A DNA stretch of 64,000 bases from Bugulina stolonifera (GCA_935421135.1 OW285192.1:8267501-8331500), one strand, 5' to 3'; shown: positions 10,796 through 24,982, counted from the stretch's first letter. Notes: a model not told the origin generated them from the letters alone. Translations and numbers: made by a program.

Positions 10796-11443
10796 CAAAA
10801 GTATTGGAGACTGGAAAGTCAATAGCGCATAATAATTTATATCTACAATAAATTGATAACCATATTCTAATTCATTGCTGATCAGCAATAAATCTATGAA
10901 ATAAACAATTATCATTTAAATTACTTAGGGGTACAACCTACAGTGTACCTATCATCCTAGTAGGCCCACTAATTTTCTAGTGATAGCAGTACAGCTAGCG
11001 CTAAGCTACATGTCCCAGTTGATCACTACATACCGAACTACTAACTGCCTTCCAATCATCTGCCAACTCTCCCATAATGCAATGTGGTGTAATAACAATC
11101 AATACTAAAAGTTGTCCACGCATGGGACTATATTATTAATGGGTATATACAGTGTAACTTCCTACTAGTTGTCAATTGCACCTGTATAGTTGTACATGCA
11201 GTAAAGTAAAGTAAAGTAAAGGCAGCCGTTCAGTCACTAATGACAATGGTATGCTGGGAAATACCCAGCAGCCAGCAGAGCCTATAGCAATGAAGCTTTC
11301 TGCTAGTTATGCAACATTGCTCTTCATCTCATGTGCTCAACAGCAATAAGGTAATCCATTGAACTTTTAGCGAGCGGAGTTGCCCGCTCTCCACAACATA
11401 AAATTTCAGAATAACCTTTGTTCTATTCAGGGACTAATGACAG

Positions 11444-14400
11444 TAAGGGTCGACTGAGAAACCCCCAACACAGTAAGCATCTCAATGCTCTAAACAGTCT
11501 CCTTTTAGGTTTTACCATGATAAATATATGATTGACAAATAAAAAATTGTTTTGTAAGGGGATGGAGATGAATATGAAACAATAGGCAGGAAATAAAAGG
11601 GATCCAAAAAGTTGGCTATAGCGCTAAACCACGCCCCTAGTCACATGTCGCATTCCGGTTACAGAGTTTACTAGCACGCTGATGAGCACTGTTGCTAGTG
11701 TTTGCTTAGATAGTAAAGCGCAGTCGGGTATCAGTAGTTGCAGCCATAAATTTCAGCTAGCTAGCTAGTATTGTATACTGTTGAGGTAAGTAGCTATTAG
11801 ATCTGTACCCATTTATGATTATGGCTATAACAAACTATGTTTTTATAATCATATATATATATTTATATAAATTATAATCAAAGTAAGTAAATTAAAAATA
11901 GTTATTATAATTATTATAATTATTTTACTTACTTATTAATAATAAATTATAATAAATAATAATTATTTTATAAAGAGAATTACTTTACTTTATGAAATAG
12001 TCATCATCATCATGGCATTGTCTAAGTCAAATCAAAGATATGAATTGATTATTTAAAATAATATAATAATCTAATGAACATCAAATAAAATTAAATTTAA
12101 AAAAAAATTGTTAATTTATTTAATCCTGATAGCGTCTCGTGTGGTGTGTGCTTTGAGTCTCAGTATGTATTTGATTTTAAAATAACATATAATTTATATT
12201 TATTATTATTATAATTATTTATCTTATGTGTGTCGTTTATGATTTATAATTTGTTTATTTATATTTATATTTTATTAAAATTAAAATTCTTTTATATAGT
12301 TATTAGTTATAGTAATTATAATAATACTAATTCAATATAACTAGTAACATAATTAATATATATTCTATTGTGTTATAATATTATATCGATTATGTTCATG
12401 TCGCCAATTATTATATATCATATGACTAGGTTATAAACACCTAAATATATACATTTCGTAGTTAATAAATATAAATAATAAACATCTACTTATACACACC
12501 GAGTTTAAAAATAACATCTAAAAGCCCTGACAACACAACAATCAATTTAACGGTAGTTCTAGATGACATGAGATAAATAAAATATCGGTATCGATATGGT
12601 GAATAGAAGTACATATACATACTGTATATTTTATTCTAATTCTACTGGCTATATTAATCTTGTCTTCTCAATTGACATGAGTTGTCGCACCGGCCAGTAT
12701 GTCCATAAGCATAAGGGCCGTCTGTCATTCATGTTAATTTCAACCTAGGAGTAAACGGGTGGGTTATATCTTACTAAGGAACTTTTGGTGGGCTATGTTT
12801 GCTTGTGTAGTTTTTCCTCCAGTCCTCCTAGATCACTTTCCACTTGAAAATATTGTTTCTTATAATGTAGTTTATTGCTTCATTTCGAATATCTGCACCA
12901 TAATCATTTTTTTCTTTTCAGGAGCCTCCGTAAAATATCCAACTTCCTTCCTGATGATTTCCATATTTCTGCTATTGCTAACTCGGCAACATAAGAAGCC
13001 AGATGGGTAAGTTTAAGGGCAATTGCGCTTTAGTGTTCCCCTTAATATAATTTCTATTAACAATGTTCATTCTCTCAGCACTTACTTTCCAGATTCCAGA
13101 TGCTAGCAATGTATTTAATTATTCAAAAGCAATATGTTAACTTTACTGTATTTGTCAATCACTGTCACTTTTTAAAAACCTTTCCAACAAATATTGATTT
13201 ACCTGTGTTATTTTATTGCTATCACCTAGAGGTAGAAGCTGCGTTGTCTGGCGTCATACCTCTGGTGTTTCTATTCTAGTGTCTACCTGTTCCCTATGTT
13301 TGTATCTCTAAGAGTCTCTTGTCCCCACCTCTCACCTGTAGGCCTATATTGTTTTGCTCACATTATGTTTGTAAGGTATAGGCCTACAGTCTGTATTTCC
13401 TGTTATTGTGCAAGGAGTCCAAATTCCGTAGTATTTACCGCTGTCTAGTTAACTGGAATATATAGTTTATTTGCTTTTGTCTGGCATTCCAGCCAATCTT
13501 GCTCAAGCTTTTTATCCTGCCTTGGCATGGAGCTTGACTTGGAGCTTAGAGATCTGACCTAGAGAGTACTATAATCACAAAGTCTAAAAGTACCTAAATT
13601 GTTTTATATATTACTAGGGGTAGCTTACCAACAGAAATTGATCTGTGTTCCAAACAAGCTATGGGGGCTCGTAAAGAAATGATGACAGCACAGGAAAAAG
13701 GTGCTCAATAGAGGAAATAGCATTGTAGATATGGTCGACTTGCAAGGTAAAACTTTTATAGTAATAATGTCATTCATTTGTATATTCTCACAGGTCTAAA
13801 GTTTTTGAGAACCACAATGGTCGCTGTCTTTGAAGATGATGTGTTTTTCTGCGGTTACTTTGCACCACACCCCAGGGTCTTGCTTTAGGAACTCTGCAAT
13901 TTTATGCATTGCATTGTATAGATGAATTAGCTTAGCTCTCACACACTACCATATTCTTGAATATTGGTTACTTATAGAGAGACATGTGATAGGGCACTGA
14001 TTGTCACCATCTGAAGGGGATGTAGCACTGTCTATCTTGGAGAGCTGACTGAACAACTTTGATGTGATGGCTGTTGGTGCATGGATAGCATGTGGGTAGC
14101 ATGTGGATAGCATGTGGATAGCATAGCAATGCACTCTCAGTAGCAGTAGAATCCAACGTGCTACCTAAGATGACCCAATGAGAAGTGAGCATTTATAATC
14201 CATCTATTTTATTTGAAATACAATACATGTATAATATTCATCAGTCAGATATTGACTCATTGATTCTATTAAAACCCACTTAGTTAGATGTTTTTTGAAT
14301 GTAGCTTACCTAATAATGGAGGGATTTTCTGCTCCAGTTGCAATCTCTAGCCTTATTGGTTAGATTTCAAAAATGATAAAGTTGAAAAATCTTTTAGCCC

Positions 14401-17400
14401 CTCCATGGATTCAACTTGTTATCCAATATTGCTCACTTGTAGAAACAGATGTCCCTATCTCCTGCTGCTGCTGGTTCATCGTTGCTGGATCTTGCTTGAA
14501 AGAATTTATCTTACAAAGTACTGTTGCACTTATTTATCTGTACTTGATACTTAACCATTGAATAATAATAATCAACATTAATTCAACATACATGTACTTT
14601 CTCCTGAGTAAATTTTAGGGTGACCAGATTTTCAGCCCTCTGTGAGCCAGTTGATCACTACATACCTCAAAATTGATATAATTTTGATGACCCTTCTCAG
14701 TGATGTACATATTATATAAGCCAGGCCTGTTTGATAACTACATACCTCATAACAAATAAGAACAAAGAGTATGGGAGTTCAATAGTAAGATAATTATAAT
14801 ATTATGCCATGCTGGAATGCTGTTACTAGTAATTATTTGATGAGCACTCTATCACATTTTTATGATCATATCTCTATTCATGTACAATAATTATTTGTTT
14901 TGTCTCACCATGGGTTAATGATCTGAAGTCATGTTCATTTACTATTTATGTAGATAAAGCATATTGCAAGTTTATTATTTCAAAGAGCATGTAGAAACAT
15001 TGGAAATTCTTAAAAGATAATGACTGTTATTAGCTAGATGGGCTTTTACTAACATAGAGGTTGTACATGTGTAGATGCTTGCATTGATCTGTGCCCAAGG
15101 CATGGCTGAGGCCATCCATTCAAATAGGCTGTTTGGAACACTAGCATTGAGTAATTTATCTCAGCGTAGCTTACCTACTGTAGTATCCTGGTTTAGTGCA
15201 GAGCCATTGGGATGGCTTTAAATTGCTAACTACATGTATTAAAACAATAAACAAGTTCCCACATGCTTTTGTCATCAATATATTTTTGAAAATCAACCAG
15301 CAGGCAACATTCAATAAACAGTTGCTTCATTATAATTACTTTTCAATGCTCCTGTCAGTATCGGTTTATAATTACTAATGTAGGTGCCCTGTTAGCAGAA
15401 CAGATAATGCCAACCTTAGTTAATTGTGTGAAGTGTATAGTAAGATATTGGTGTCAATTGCATGTATTGGCTAGTCCCATGTATGTAGTGTATTGGTGTT
15501 TGTGTGCACTGGCAAATCATCATGTGTATGTCAGCATAACATAAACCAACAGTTTTACAACTTGATGCAGAAATATTTCTTTGTTACATATAATATAATA
15601 GTACAATACTGAAATATATATTTCCAGTTGTTTGCTTTGTATGAGTCATCCTCATCACAGGAGGACTTTGTTGACAAAATGTTCCTCTAAAAATAAATCA
15701 GCTTAGTATAGCATGCAGTCAAGACGCTCCCTGTTTTATGCATTTATATCAAAAATGTACAAAGTAACAATACTTTAAAATGTATACAATGGTCTAACAT
15801 CAATGTCTCTACAAACCCTTCTAGAAGCAGATGTGGGAACCCAGAGCAATATACATGTAACATCACTGGGGTTGGCTGAGTAATAGCCTTTCATTACTGC
15901 CACTCTTGCATTGACTTATATTTCTATTTCACTCTCATTGACCTGATTCGAAATTCAATCAACATATCAATATTATACTGTCAATGAAAAATTTGTATAT
16001 CACAGTAAATGTGAAAGCCTGTAGCTACAAGGCATGAGCAACTTTGTGCTTTTTGACCATAGCCAGGGTTCCTCAGTGAAATTCAAGATGGAGAAGTGGT
16101 CTTCTCTATCATGCTTGTAGATGGTGTCACCTCCCAACCACAAACAAAGATCTAAGGCTACATCAAATTATGCAATGTTGCACCTCAAACGGTAGCTACT
16201 GGTGTGTTGGGTACAAATAATTAGAACTAGCCTTTTGTTTATCACTGCAGCTAACTACAGCAGCTTCTAAAATCAAACACTAGCTTGTATTACCAGTAAC
16301 AGTGTTTGTTGCCATACTTGTATCAAGGGGTTGCTTGTATACACTGCCCCCAACACTATTCAACCTGCTATATTTCAGGCTTCGGCAGTTTATACTGTAC
16401 AAAATTCACATCTGTGGTTATCATTGTTAGGCTAGTAGGATAGATCTTTGTACTAAAAATTTCCAATTTTTCATTATTATACATGTACAGTACTGTATGT
16501 CATGAGCCTATGGCCAAAGTGACAATAATATGAAATGGGCGGGTTGATTAGAGGCATCAGCTCAGACTCCAGTGAAAATCAGTTATTCACACTCACATAG
16601 ATACACACATAGGGCACATGCCTGCTGCACTGTACTGTTACTATATAATATATTATACTGTTGCTGTTACTATATATATATACAGAAATACAATGTACAG
16701 TCACACACTGGTTGCAAATGTGCTTGGTAAATATGCAGGTGTGTAGGGTACTGTTCAGCTAGATACCCCACAATACACATGAATATAACGTTTCGGTTTT
16801 TCTTCCCGCTAGCACCTCGCTGAATATTGTAGGCCCTATAAGGCCAATCAGTTACATGTACGGTCAAGGAACTACAAAGGCCAGGGTCAATATTATAATC
16901 CGTATCTAGCAAATATTACTAGGTCCTATAAACATAATTATTAGATGCTAGATACATACAGAGATGTTTTTAGTTGGTTTAATTAATACATGTGGTGTGT
17001 CAAGCTGCCAGCTTTCTACATCAGAACACTGCACTGCACTAACTCATACTCATAAGATGGACTGCCTTCTATTTTGTTACATTCAGAAATAGGCTAGGCT
17101 AGTAATGCTAGTAGACAGAGACACCCTACTGCTAGCCACACTCCATGACACTGGTAGACAGTATTGCATTGACAACAAAGCTACTATGCCTGGTAATCAC
17201 ATTTTCTGTGGTGACTACACTCTTGACAAAGCCACTAATTGTAAAAGTAAATCAGCGACACAACTGTTTTTGATATCTGGCCTCATATCTCTGTTGCTAA
17301 GCTTGTGTGTGAAACTTGGCTACAATGTTAGAGCTGAATGTTGGCAGTTTGATAGCAAACCACCTTATTGTGCTGTTCCACTGAATTTACTAGCAGACTA

Positions 17401-20026
17401 ATGGCTATTACAGCTTGAATAAGACATTTCTTTTCTTGTTGAAACAACAACTGGTGGAACATGCTAATAATATTATACATGTTCTATGGACACTGTAACT
17501 AACAAGATACTTGGCATGGCACACATTTCAGTGCAGATAATACACTGTGTTTACAGAGCTAGTGTAGTATATCCATTCACTATTGAATGCTCCTGCTATT
17601 TGGTTGCAGTACAATATAATATAGTAGGGTATTAGTATAGTTTACTGGAACTGTACTAGTCAAATTCCCAACTTGGCTTACATGGGCCTTATCTTACAAC
17701 AACAAAACTCATGTTTGTATTACATGTAGATGTATTTTATTGGAATAAAAATAGACAGATTGCATGCATGTAGACCTATATGGAATGTGGTGACCTACTA
17801 GTACATGTAGGCCTATCTATATAAAATTAGCCAATGGCCCAATTGATATTAGAAGATGCAAAAAGTGTAATGAGGTATATTATCAGTATATATGAGGTAT
17901 ATAACAGTAGATGACAGCACATGAAAGGAACATTTCTACAATAACTAGGAGTGCGTGCTGGTGAGCACAAAATCAAATATCCAACTAGTCATCATCTACA
18001 TTAAATTTGCAGGGCAAAGGTATCTAATGGCCAAATTTAAATTTGTATATTTCTGGGTATTCAGACGTCGGTGGATGCATGTACACTACATATCATTATG
18101 TATAGATAGTACTCCAAGAAAGATTTTTCAATTAGTGTGGACATCAGGTTTCAAGTCCATTTGCACATCAAGGGCTCTTCCAACCTCAAATAAGATCTGC
18201 ACCTAGACACACTAACAATAATCAAGGCACATCTAGAAGAAGAATTAAAAATTTACAGACATAACATTATCTTACATGTACATGTACATGTATGTCATGT
18301 AGCCAACTGTATTGGCGAAATTTAAGCCGATAATTTTTAGTGAACTTGGTAGCGCTAGCCTAGCCCTCAACAGTACCACTGTCGAAGTTTGAAGGATTAA
18401 TTGTTTGAACCGATGTCTACTACTTTTCTGATTTAGGCAATAACCTTGCTTCGACTAGAGATGGTTTCTTCAATCTAGTGTTACATACTTCATCTGATAG
18501 TGGATTCCACTTGCACACTATCATTTAGAGGTGAATGATGCGATGGGTCATCCGACCTTCTGGGGGTTGTTGAAGTTTGGTAAAATCCTCTGTACAAACT
18601 AGTATCTAGTACTTCTGTTAGTATTCTTCTAACTAAGAATCAATGTTTTATCTGTTGGTGAACTGTACTCAGTCTTCTTTCGAAGGATAGCCATGACATC
18701 TGTAAAAAAGATATTAGAGGAACACTGCTTACAGAGAAGGAATTTCAAATGCAGAATTGTCAACCAATAATAAATACATACATGTCCATAAACCAACAAT
18801 GCATGTCAAAAATTACAGTGTGTTAGTGCTCGCAAAATGCTCAACTCCATAAGAATTGCATCCACTTAACAAACTTAGTGCACACAGAATAATGTGTGTC
18901 TGCAATGTACCCATAATGTCAAATCAGAGAACGACCGAAGTAGAAAGCAGTTTCAACTGAATTGTGCATGCATGTACCTGGCCCGTAGGTCAAGTATGAC
19001 TTATTATTGTCAAGGTGGACTAAATAAATTGGATACAGTGACAACAATTTAAATAATTAGCGTGCTTCATGACACAAAACAGTTAACTTAAATTTACATT
19101 TCTGACTGAATTGATTGCAATTAAATACAATGTATAGAACTAGGCTAGACAACCTATAATGAATAAATACGAATACAAATAATCATTCATAAGACATTGA
19201 TAATCATGAGGAAATATAATTATTAATTATGATATCATTAAATATAAATATTATAATTATTAAAACATACTATAGTCACGATTATAACCATCCTATGTAA
19301 AATTGTAATGTCAAATGTGACTATTGATAAGTGAGTAATGTAATGGTCACATTTGTTTTATTAATAAAATATACACAATAATTACTAGAGAAGATAGTAT
19401 ATAATAATTATGCAAACAAAAAATTATCATTATGATATAAAACAAATAAATAAACAGTATGAGTATGAATATGAATAAATACATATTTATATAAATAATA
19501 TAATAATAAGAATATAAGAATAAGTATTCATAAATAATATTATTATATAATTAATAATAATGGTATAAATATAAGTAGGCAGTCAGTGTTAGTAACATTA
19601 TAGTAACATTCTTCTAGCGCTAGCAACTTACTTGCCATTTTCTTTCTCACATCACGTTTCTGACTGCAAGCAGATGTTTTCTCTATGCATTGCTACTACA
19701 ACTAGCAGCTACTACTACTCACTAGGCATGGTATGGTTTGCTATAAACAAGCTCTGCTACTAGTTTCCACGTGTTGCTGTCATTATTATACGCTGGGGGC
19801 GTGGTCTAGCTCTAATCAAAGGGGTATTGGACCTAATGGCTAACTTTTTAAAAGTTTATTATTTCCTAGCTATTCCCTTATTTCGATTGCCATCCCCTAA
19901 AATATGCTTTGTTATAATGTGGACTAAGTATCTATCATGGAAAAATCTACCTAGAAGTTGTTTATGGCATTGAGAGAGCAAACCAGAGATGCTTGTTATG
20001 TTGGGGGTTTCCTATACCAGCCTTAA
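11444..20026. mobile_element. Putative old large DNA transposon (element 3) with diverged inverted repeats
   Basis: The left edge reads TAAGGGTCGACTGAGAAACC and the inverted right edge TAAGGCTGGTATAGGAAACC. Both continue with CCCAACA, AAGCATCTC, a CCATGATA block, GGGGATGG and finally a CCACGCCCC block (left about 11630, right about 19800). By eye the arms are about 65-70% identical over a few hundred bases. AT-rich stretches of 0.5-0.7 kb lie inside each arm (11820-12480 and 19080-19600). No target duplication is obvious. The middle has exon-like pieces (for example 12922-13007 between AG and GT) but no recognisable protein. The element fills intron 2 of copy A. Confidence 0.5.
12480..19080. 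other. Interior of element 3: no gene recognised
   Basis: About 6.6 kb of AT-rich sequence with only short open frames. One of 98 codons at 17105-17401 has a hydrophobic stretch near its C-terminus and resembles nothing I know. Splice-like signals around 12922-13007 and 13618 hint at a decayed spliced gene, but frames cannot be joined with confidence. Confidence 0.5.
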
Positions 20027-21000
20027 TAATATTCGTGCACAAGCACAGAACACTGGTTACTCATTTGAGTAGACAACTCCGTATAAAAACGAACACCTGT
20101 TAGAAATGGCATGATTTACCTTATTGCTGTTGAGTGTAGGGTAATCCGGTGTGATCATGGGAATGTGAACAAGACCAGGCCACACATGGATGGGACTAGA
20201 GCACCGTTTCTTTCCGCAGGGTGTGCCATTCAAGATCTTTTACGTGCCCGATTGAAATTGGTGCACGAGACCTCCTGTATTTTAGGTCCTGACCCGAACA
20301 AACAGTTGCACATGCAAGACATTCCATATCTATGTGGAATGCCTTGCACATATACATCTATACTTACCACAATAAATCTCAGCTATCGGTAATGCTAATC
20401 CTAGTCCAAGATAAATAGAAATTAGCATAAAACTTGTCACAGCGGAGCATGGATCACTGCATGAACGAGAAATCTTCCTTTTCAATCTATCACAATTACA
20501 GCAAGACTTGCACAGATCTAGGACGACCTCTTTACATCCGATGTTGTCAATTTGACCAAGAATATCCTCTGGCTCTGGTTGTGGAGAATATGTTGTGGAG
20601 TTAGGGCTAGTTTCTGGTACGTCAGGAGCTGAAGGGAGCTCATCCTCAGGGGCAGTAGGGATTAATCTATTTATTTGCTGTCTTTCAGAGGTAGTTGTGA
20701 TATGTGATGAGTCACTATTTGGAATAGTTGGTGAGTCAGGTGGTGGAACACTGGGTGGAACCATCCATGAGTCATCATCTAATATTGGTTCTCCTTCATC
20801 TGGTTGGCTACTCGATTCTTGGTGTGAGCTGCTTAATAATTTCCTCCTGAGTTACTCCAACTTCAACTTTTTGTCCGCTGGTTCCAGTGCCATAAGGGCA
20901 TCATATGATGGTGGTGCATCTATAAAATATAAGCAACAGCTAGCCAGTGATGAAAAAGTCATCATTCATAATAATTATAATAGTCCGAAGTTGAAGATTA

Positions 21001-21006
21001 ATTGAG
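21001..21006. repeat. Left target-site duplication of element 2 (ATTGAG)
   Basis: Repeated exactly at 25860-25865. Copy B of the host gene has a single ATTGAG at the same place (about 33373-33378). Confidence 0.9.
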
Positions 21007-21735
21007 AGTAGTATAGTCAGTGCACTTCTAGACAGACACGCACTCATTGACCCCTGTTTTCAACCAATCACAAGCCGGTATTTCCGATTTCAACCAATCA
21101 CAGAAGAGCACAAAAATTTTGCACACGACCTTGCCAAGGTCACCCCAAAATCCCCCCTTCTGATTGGTCGAAAAAACATTTGCACACTTGACCCCGAACC
21201 CGGCCACGACCCCTTCCCTCCCTCCTTCCCGCCCTCCTCCCCTCCCCCTCCCCCACCTCCCACTCCTCCCCCACTCCCCGCCACCGCCCTCGTCCCGTCC
21301 GCGCCACCGCCGCCGCCGCCACCACCGCCCTCACCACCGCCACCGCCGCCGCCACCACCGCCCTCACCACCGCCGCCGCCACCGCCGCCACCACCGCCAC
21401 CGCCGCCACCGCCGCCACCGCCGCCACCACCACCGCCACCGCCGCCGCCACCGCCGCCGCCGCCATCACCGTCATCACCGCCACCCCTCCTCCACCGCCG
21501 CCCACCCTCCCCCCCGCAACCCCCACTCACCCGAACGACCGATCGTTTGAGGCGGTCAAGCCGCGTCCGCCCACGTTGCGTGCGGCGCCGACCGTACACG
21601 TGGAGGCGACGCCGGTGCCCCGTATCCACCGGGCCAAGCGACTAGGCAGCGGCCCGCCGCTTCTCCCGCGCCCCCCACTCGAAAAGCTTGTGATCTAAAC
21701 GAGCGAATTCGGCTGCGCTTCGCCTACAGCTCTCA
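21007..21735. repeat. Left terminal inverted repeat of element 2
   Basis: About 730 bp, closely matching 286-990 of element 1 and the inverted right end about 25122-25859. It has the same CCAAT boxes and a CCG/CCA triplet run. Long open frames here are low-complexity artefacts. Confidence 0.9.
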
Positions 21736-21874
21736 TTAGCGATAAGAAGTGGTTTCCTCTTCTGATAAATTTTTATCTTTTCGGATGAGCGCATCTATAC
21801 TACGAGCACTCAGGGCCATGTAAGCGCTATCCGTGTCCATTTCTACGTACTCAAACTCCTCTCTGCTGACGAAT
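21736..21874 (-). pseudogene. Last exon of a type B DNA polymerase (left arm remnant)
   Basis: Inverted copy of 24983-25121, of the same length (139 bp), with the same acceptor, the same DTDS motif and the same stop. It is transcribed toward the left terminus, mirror-image to the right copy. The near identity of the two arms suggests either recent palindrome formation or continued arm-to-arm conversion. Confidence 0.78.
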
Positions 21875-21959
21875 CTGTGAAAATAAAATGGACGGGTTGG
21901 AGGGTGCTGACACCGAAGAATAAGTAGAGAAGGATTTGATAAAATCTTTGTGTAGTCTA

Positions 21960-22600
21960 GTTCTACTCATCTATCCATATGTGTACACATGTTAAAATAC
22001 CTTTATATAATAGTTCAAACACAATTGAATGAATAAAGGACACATATCTAAAGGAGTATGTCATAGCTATTATTAGCAAGAAAAGACTGTGTGCATGTAT
22101 TAAGTCAGCATACATAATACATTAAATAAGCTTTTCACAATAGTAGCAATAGAATAAATAAAAGGTTGTGTGCATGTGTTAAGTCAGCATTATGTAATTC
22201 ATTAAATAAACTTTTCACAATAGTAGCAATAGAATAAATAAAAGATTGTGTACACATGTTGAAATACCTTTATATAATAGATTAAATAAGCTTTTCACAT
22301 ACCTATTATTAGCAAGGAAAGGTTGTGTGCATGTGTTAAGTCAGCATATATAATAGATTAAATAAGCTTTTCACAATAGTAGCAATAGAATAAATAAAAG
22401 GTTGTGTGCATGTGTTAAGTCAGCATTATGTAATTCATTAAATAAACTTTTCACAATAGTAGCAATAGAATAAATAAAAGATTGTGTACACATGTTAAAA
22501 TACCTTTATATAATAATTTAAACACAATTGAAAGAATAGGCTGTGTGCATGTGTTAAGTCAGCATATATAATAGATTAAATAAGCTTTTCAATAGTAGGT
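21960..22600. repeat. Subterminal repeats, left arm of element 2
   Basis: About six imperfect units containing TGTGTGCATGTGTTAAGTCA and AATAGTAGCAATAGAATAAA. The same family as 1085-1415; inverted at 24270-24900. Confidence 0.8.
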
Positions 22601-22734
22601 AGGTGTCACTGTTTTAGTCTCCCTATAATAAATATAAAGTAGCAGGGTGTAAGTAATTTTTTAGCTTGATAGCATTATATACAATAAACACTTCACAATT
22701 GCTGCCAATTACCCTATTTAGCACTAACCTTATG

Positions 22735-22860
22735 TTCTACTTGTTGAAATCTCTGATCAGGTGCTGACTAGTAGGTAGCTGTCTCTGTTTTAGTCTCACT
22801 CTGTTGACTAGAGGCTGATTGTACATACTGCTAGAGTGAGAAACTCATACCTTAAATAGT
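22735..22860 (-). promoter_or_regulatory. Promoter and noncoding first exon, left arm of element 2
   Basis: Mirror image of 23996-24128. TATTTAAGG lies on the minus strand at about 22851-22859 and faces the left polymerase remnant. Confidence 0.45.
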
Positions 22861-22904
22861 AGTATTCAGTAGGCGGAGTCTAACCATTTCCCCACCCTTT
22901 GCAA

Positions 22905-23950
22905 TACCACCCCGATGCGTCCCGATGTGAATCCGAAGCCTCCCGATGCACCCCGATGTGAATCCGAAGCCTCCCGATGCACCCCGATGCGAATCCGAAG
23001 CCTCCCGATGCACCCCGATGTGAATCCGAAGCCTCCCGATGCACCCCGATGCGAATTCGAAGCCTCCCGATGCACCCCGATGTGAATCCGAAGCCTCCCG
23101 ATGCACCCCAATGCTACTCCGAAGCCTCCCGATGCACCCCGATGTGAATCCGAAGCCTCCCGATGCACCCCGATGTGAATCCGAAGCCTCCCGATGCACC
23201 CCGATGCGAATCCGAAGCCTCCCGATGCACCCCGATGTGAATCCGAAGCCTCCCGATGCACCCCGATGTGAATCCGAAGCCTCCCGATGCACCCCGATGT
23301 GAATCCGAAGCCTCCCGATGCACCCCGATGCGAATCCGAAGCCTCCCGATGCACCCCGATGTGAATCCGAAGCCTCCCGATGCACCCCAATGCGACTCCG
23401 AAGCCTCCCGATGCACCCCGATGTGAATCCGAAGCCTCCCGATGCACCCCGATGTGAATCCGAAGCCTCCCGATGCACCCCGATGCGAATCCGAAGCCTC
23501 CCGATGCACCCCGATGTGAATCCGAAGCCTCCCGATGCACCCCGATGCGAATCCGAAGCCTCCCGATGCACCCCGATGTGAATCCGAAGCCTCCCGATGA
23601 ATCCCGATGCGTCCCGATGTGCCCGATGTGTCAAATCACACCGGGGTGCATCGGGTTACATCGGGAGGCTTCGGATTCACATCGGGGTGCATCGGGAGGC
23701 TTCGGATTCGCATCGGGGTGCATCGGGAGGCTTCGGATTCGCATCGGGGTGCATCGGGAGGCTTCGGATTCACATCGGGAGGCTTCGGATTCGCATCGGG
23801 GTGCATCGGGAGGCTTCGGATTCACATCGGGAGGCTTCGGATTCGCATCGGGGTGCATCGGGAGGCTTCGGATTCACATCGGGAGGCTTCGGATTCGCAT
23901 CGGGGTGCATCGGGAGGCTTCGGATTCACATCGGGACGCATCGGGGTGGT
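22905..23950. repeat. Central inverted minisatellite of element 2
   Basis: The left block (22905-23610) repeats a 31-bp unit with CCTCCCGATGCACCCCGATG about 23 times. The right block (23640-23950) carries the inverted unit about ten times, some shortened. The turning point is near 23610-23640. Open frames in several phases encode only repeats rich in His, Arg, Gly and Ser and are not supported as genes. The unit shares CATCGGG and GAGG with the element 1 minisatellite. Confidence 0.9.
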
Positions 23951-23995
23951 ATTGCAAAGGGTGGGGAAATGGTTAGACTCCGCCTACTGAATACT

Positions 23996-24128
23996 ACTAT
24001 TTAAGGTATGAGTTTCTCACTCTAGCAGTATGTACAATCAGCCTCTAGTCAACAGAGTGAGACTAAAACAGAGACAGCTACCTACTAGTCAGCACCTGAT
24101 CAGAGATTCTCAACAAGTAGAACATAAG
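23996..24128 (+). promoter_or_regulatory. Promoter and noncoding first exon, right arm of element 2
   Basis: TATTTAAGG (about 23998-24006) is followed by a transcript-like leader that ends at a donor AACATAAG/GTTAGT (24128/24129). The polymerase-remnant acceptor at 24982 lies downstream on the same strand. Confidence 0.45.
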
Positions 24129-24269
24129 GTTAGTGCTAAATAGGGTAATTGGCAGCAATTGTGAAGTGTTTATTGTATATAATGCTATCAAGCTAAAAAA
24201 TTACTTACACCCTGCTACTTTATATTTATTATAGGGAGACTAAAACAGTGACACCTACCTACTATTGAA

Positions 24270-24900
24270 AAGCTTATTTAATCTATTATATATGCTGACT
24301 TAACACATGCACACAGCCTATTCTTTCAATTGTGTTTAAATTATTATATAAAGGTATTTTAACATGTGTACACAATCTTTTATTTATTCTATTGCTACTA
24401 TTGTGAAAAGTTTATTTAATGAATTACATAATGCTGACTTAACACATGCACACAACCTTTTATTTATTCTATTGCTACTATTGTGAAAAGCTTATTTAAT
24501 CTATTATATATGCTGACTTAACACATGCACACAACCTTTTCTTGCTAATAATAGGTATGTGAAAAGCTTATTTAATCTATTATATAAAGGTATTTCAACA
24601 TGTGTACACAATCTTTTATTTATTCTATTGCTACTATTGTGAAAAGTTTATTTAATGAATTACATAATGCTGACTTAACACATGCACACAACCTTTTATT
24701 TATTCTATTGCTACTATTGTGAAAAGCTTATTTAATGTATTATGTATGCTGACTTAATACATGCACACAGTCTTTTCTTGCTAATAATAGCTATGACATA
24801 CTCCTTTAGATATGTGTCCTTTATTCATTCAATTGTGTTTGAACTATTATATAAAGGTATTTTAACATGTGTACACATATGGATAGATGAGTAGAACTAG
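24270..24900. repeat. Subterminal repeats, right arm of element 2
   Basis: Inverted counterpart of 21960-22600. Confidence 0.8.
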
Positions 24901-24982
24901 ACTACACAAAGATTTTATCAAATCCTTCTCTACTTATTCTTCGGTGTCAGCACCCTCCAACCCGTCCATTTTATTTTCACAG

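Noticed and set aside
17105..17401. Open frame of 98 codons inside element 3 with a hydrophobic stretch
   Set aside because: Single short frame, no recognisable motif and no repeat of it elsewhere; not enough to call a gene.
22852..24004. Repetitive frames of up to 260 codons in the centre of element 2
   Set aside because: Same reason; the product is a 31-bp repeat translated on either strand, and the array is inverted at its middle.
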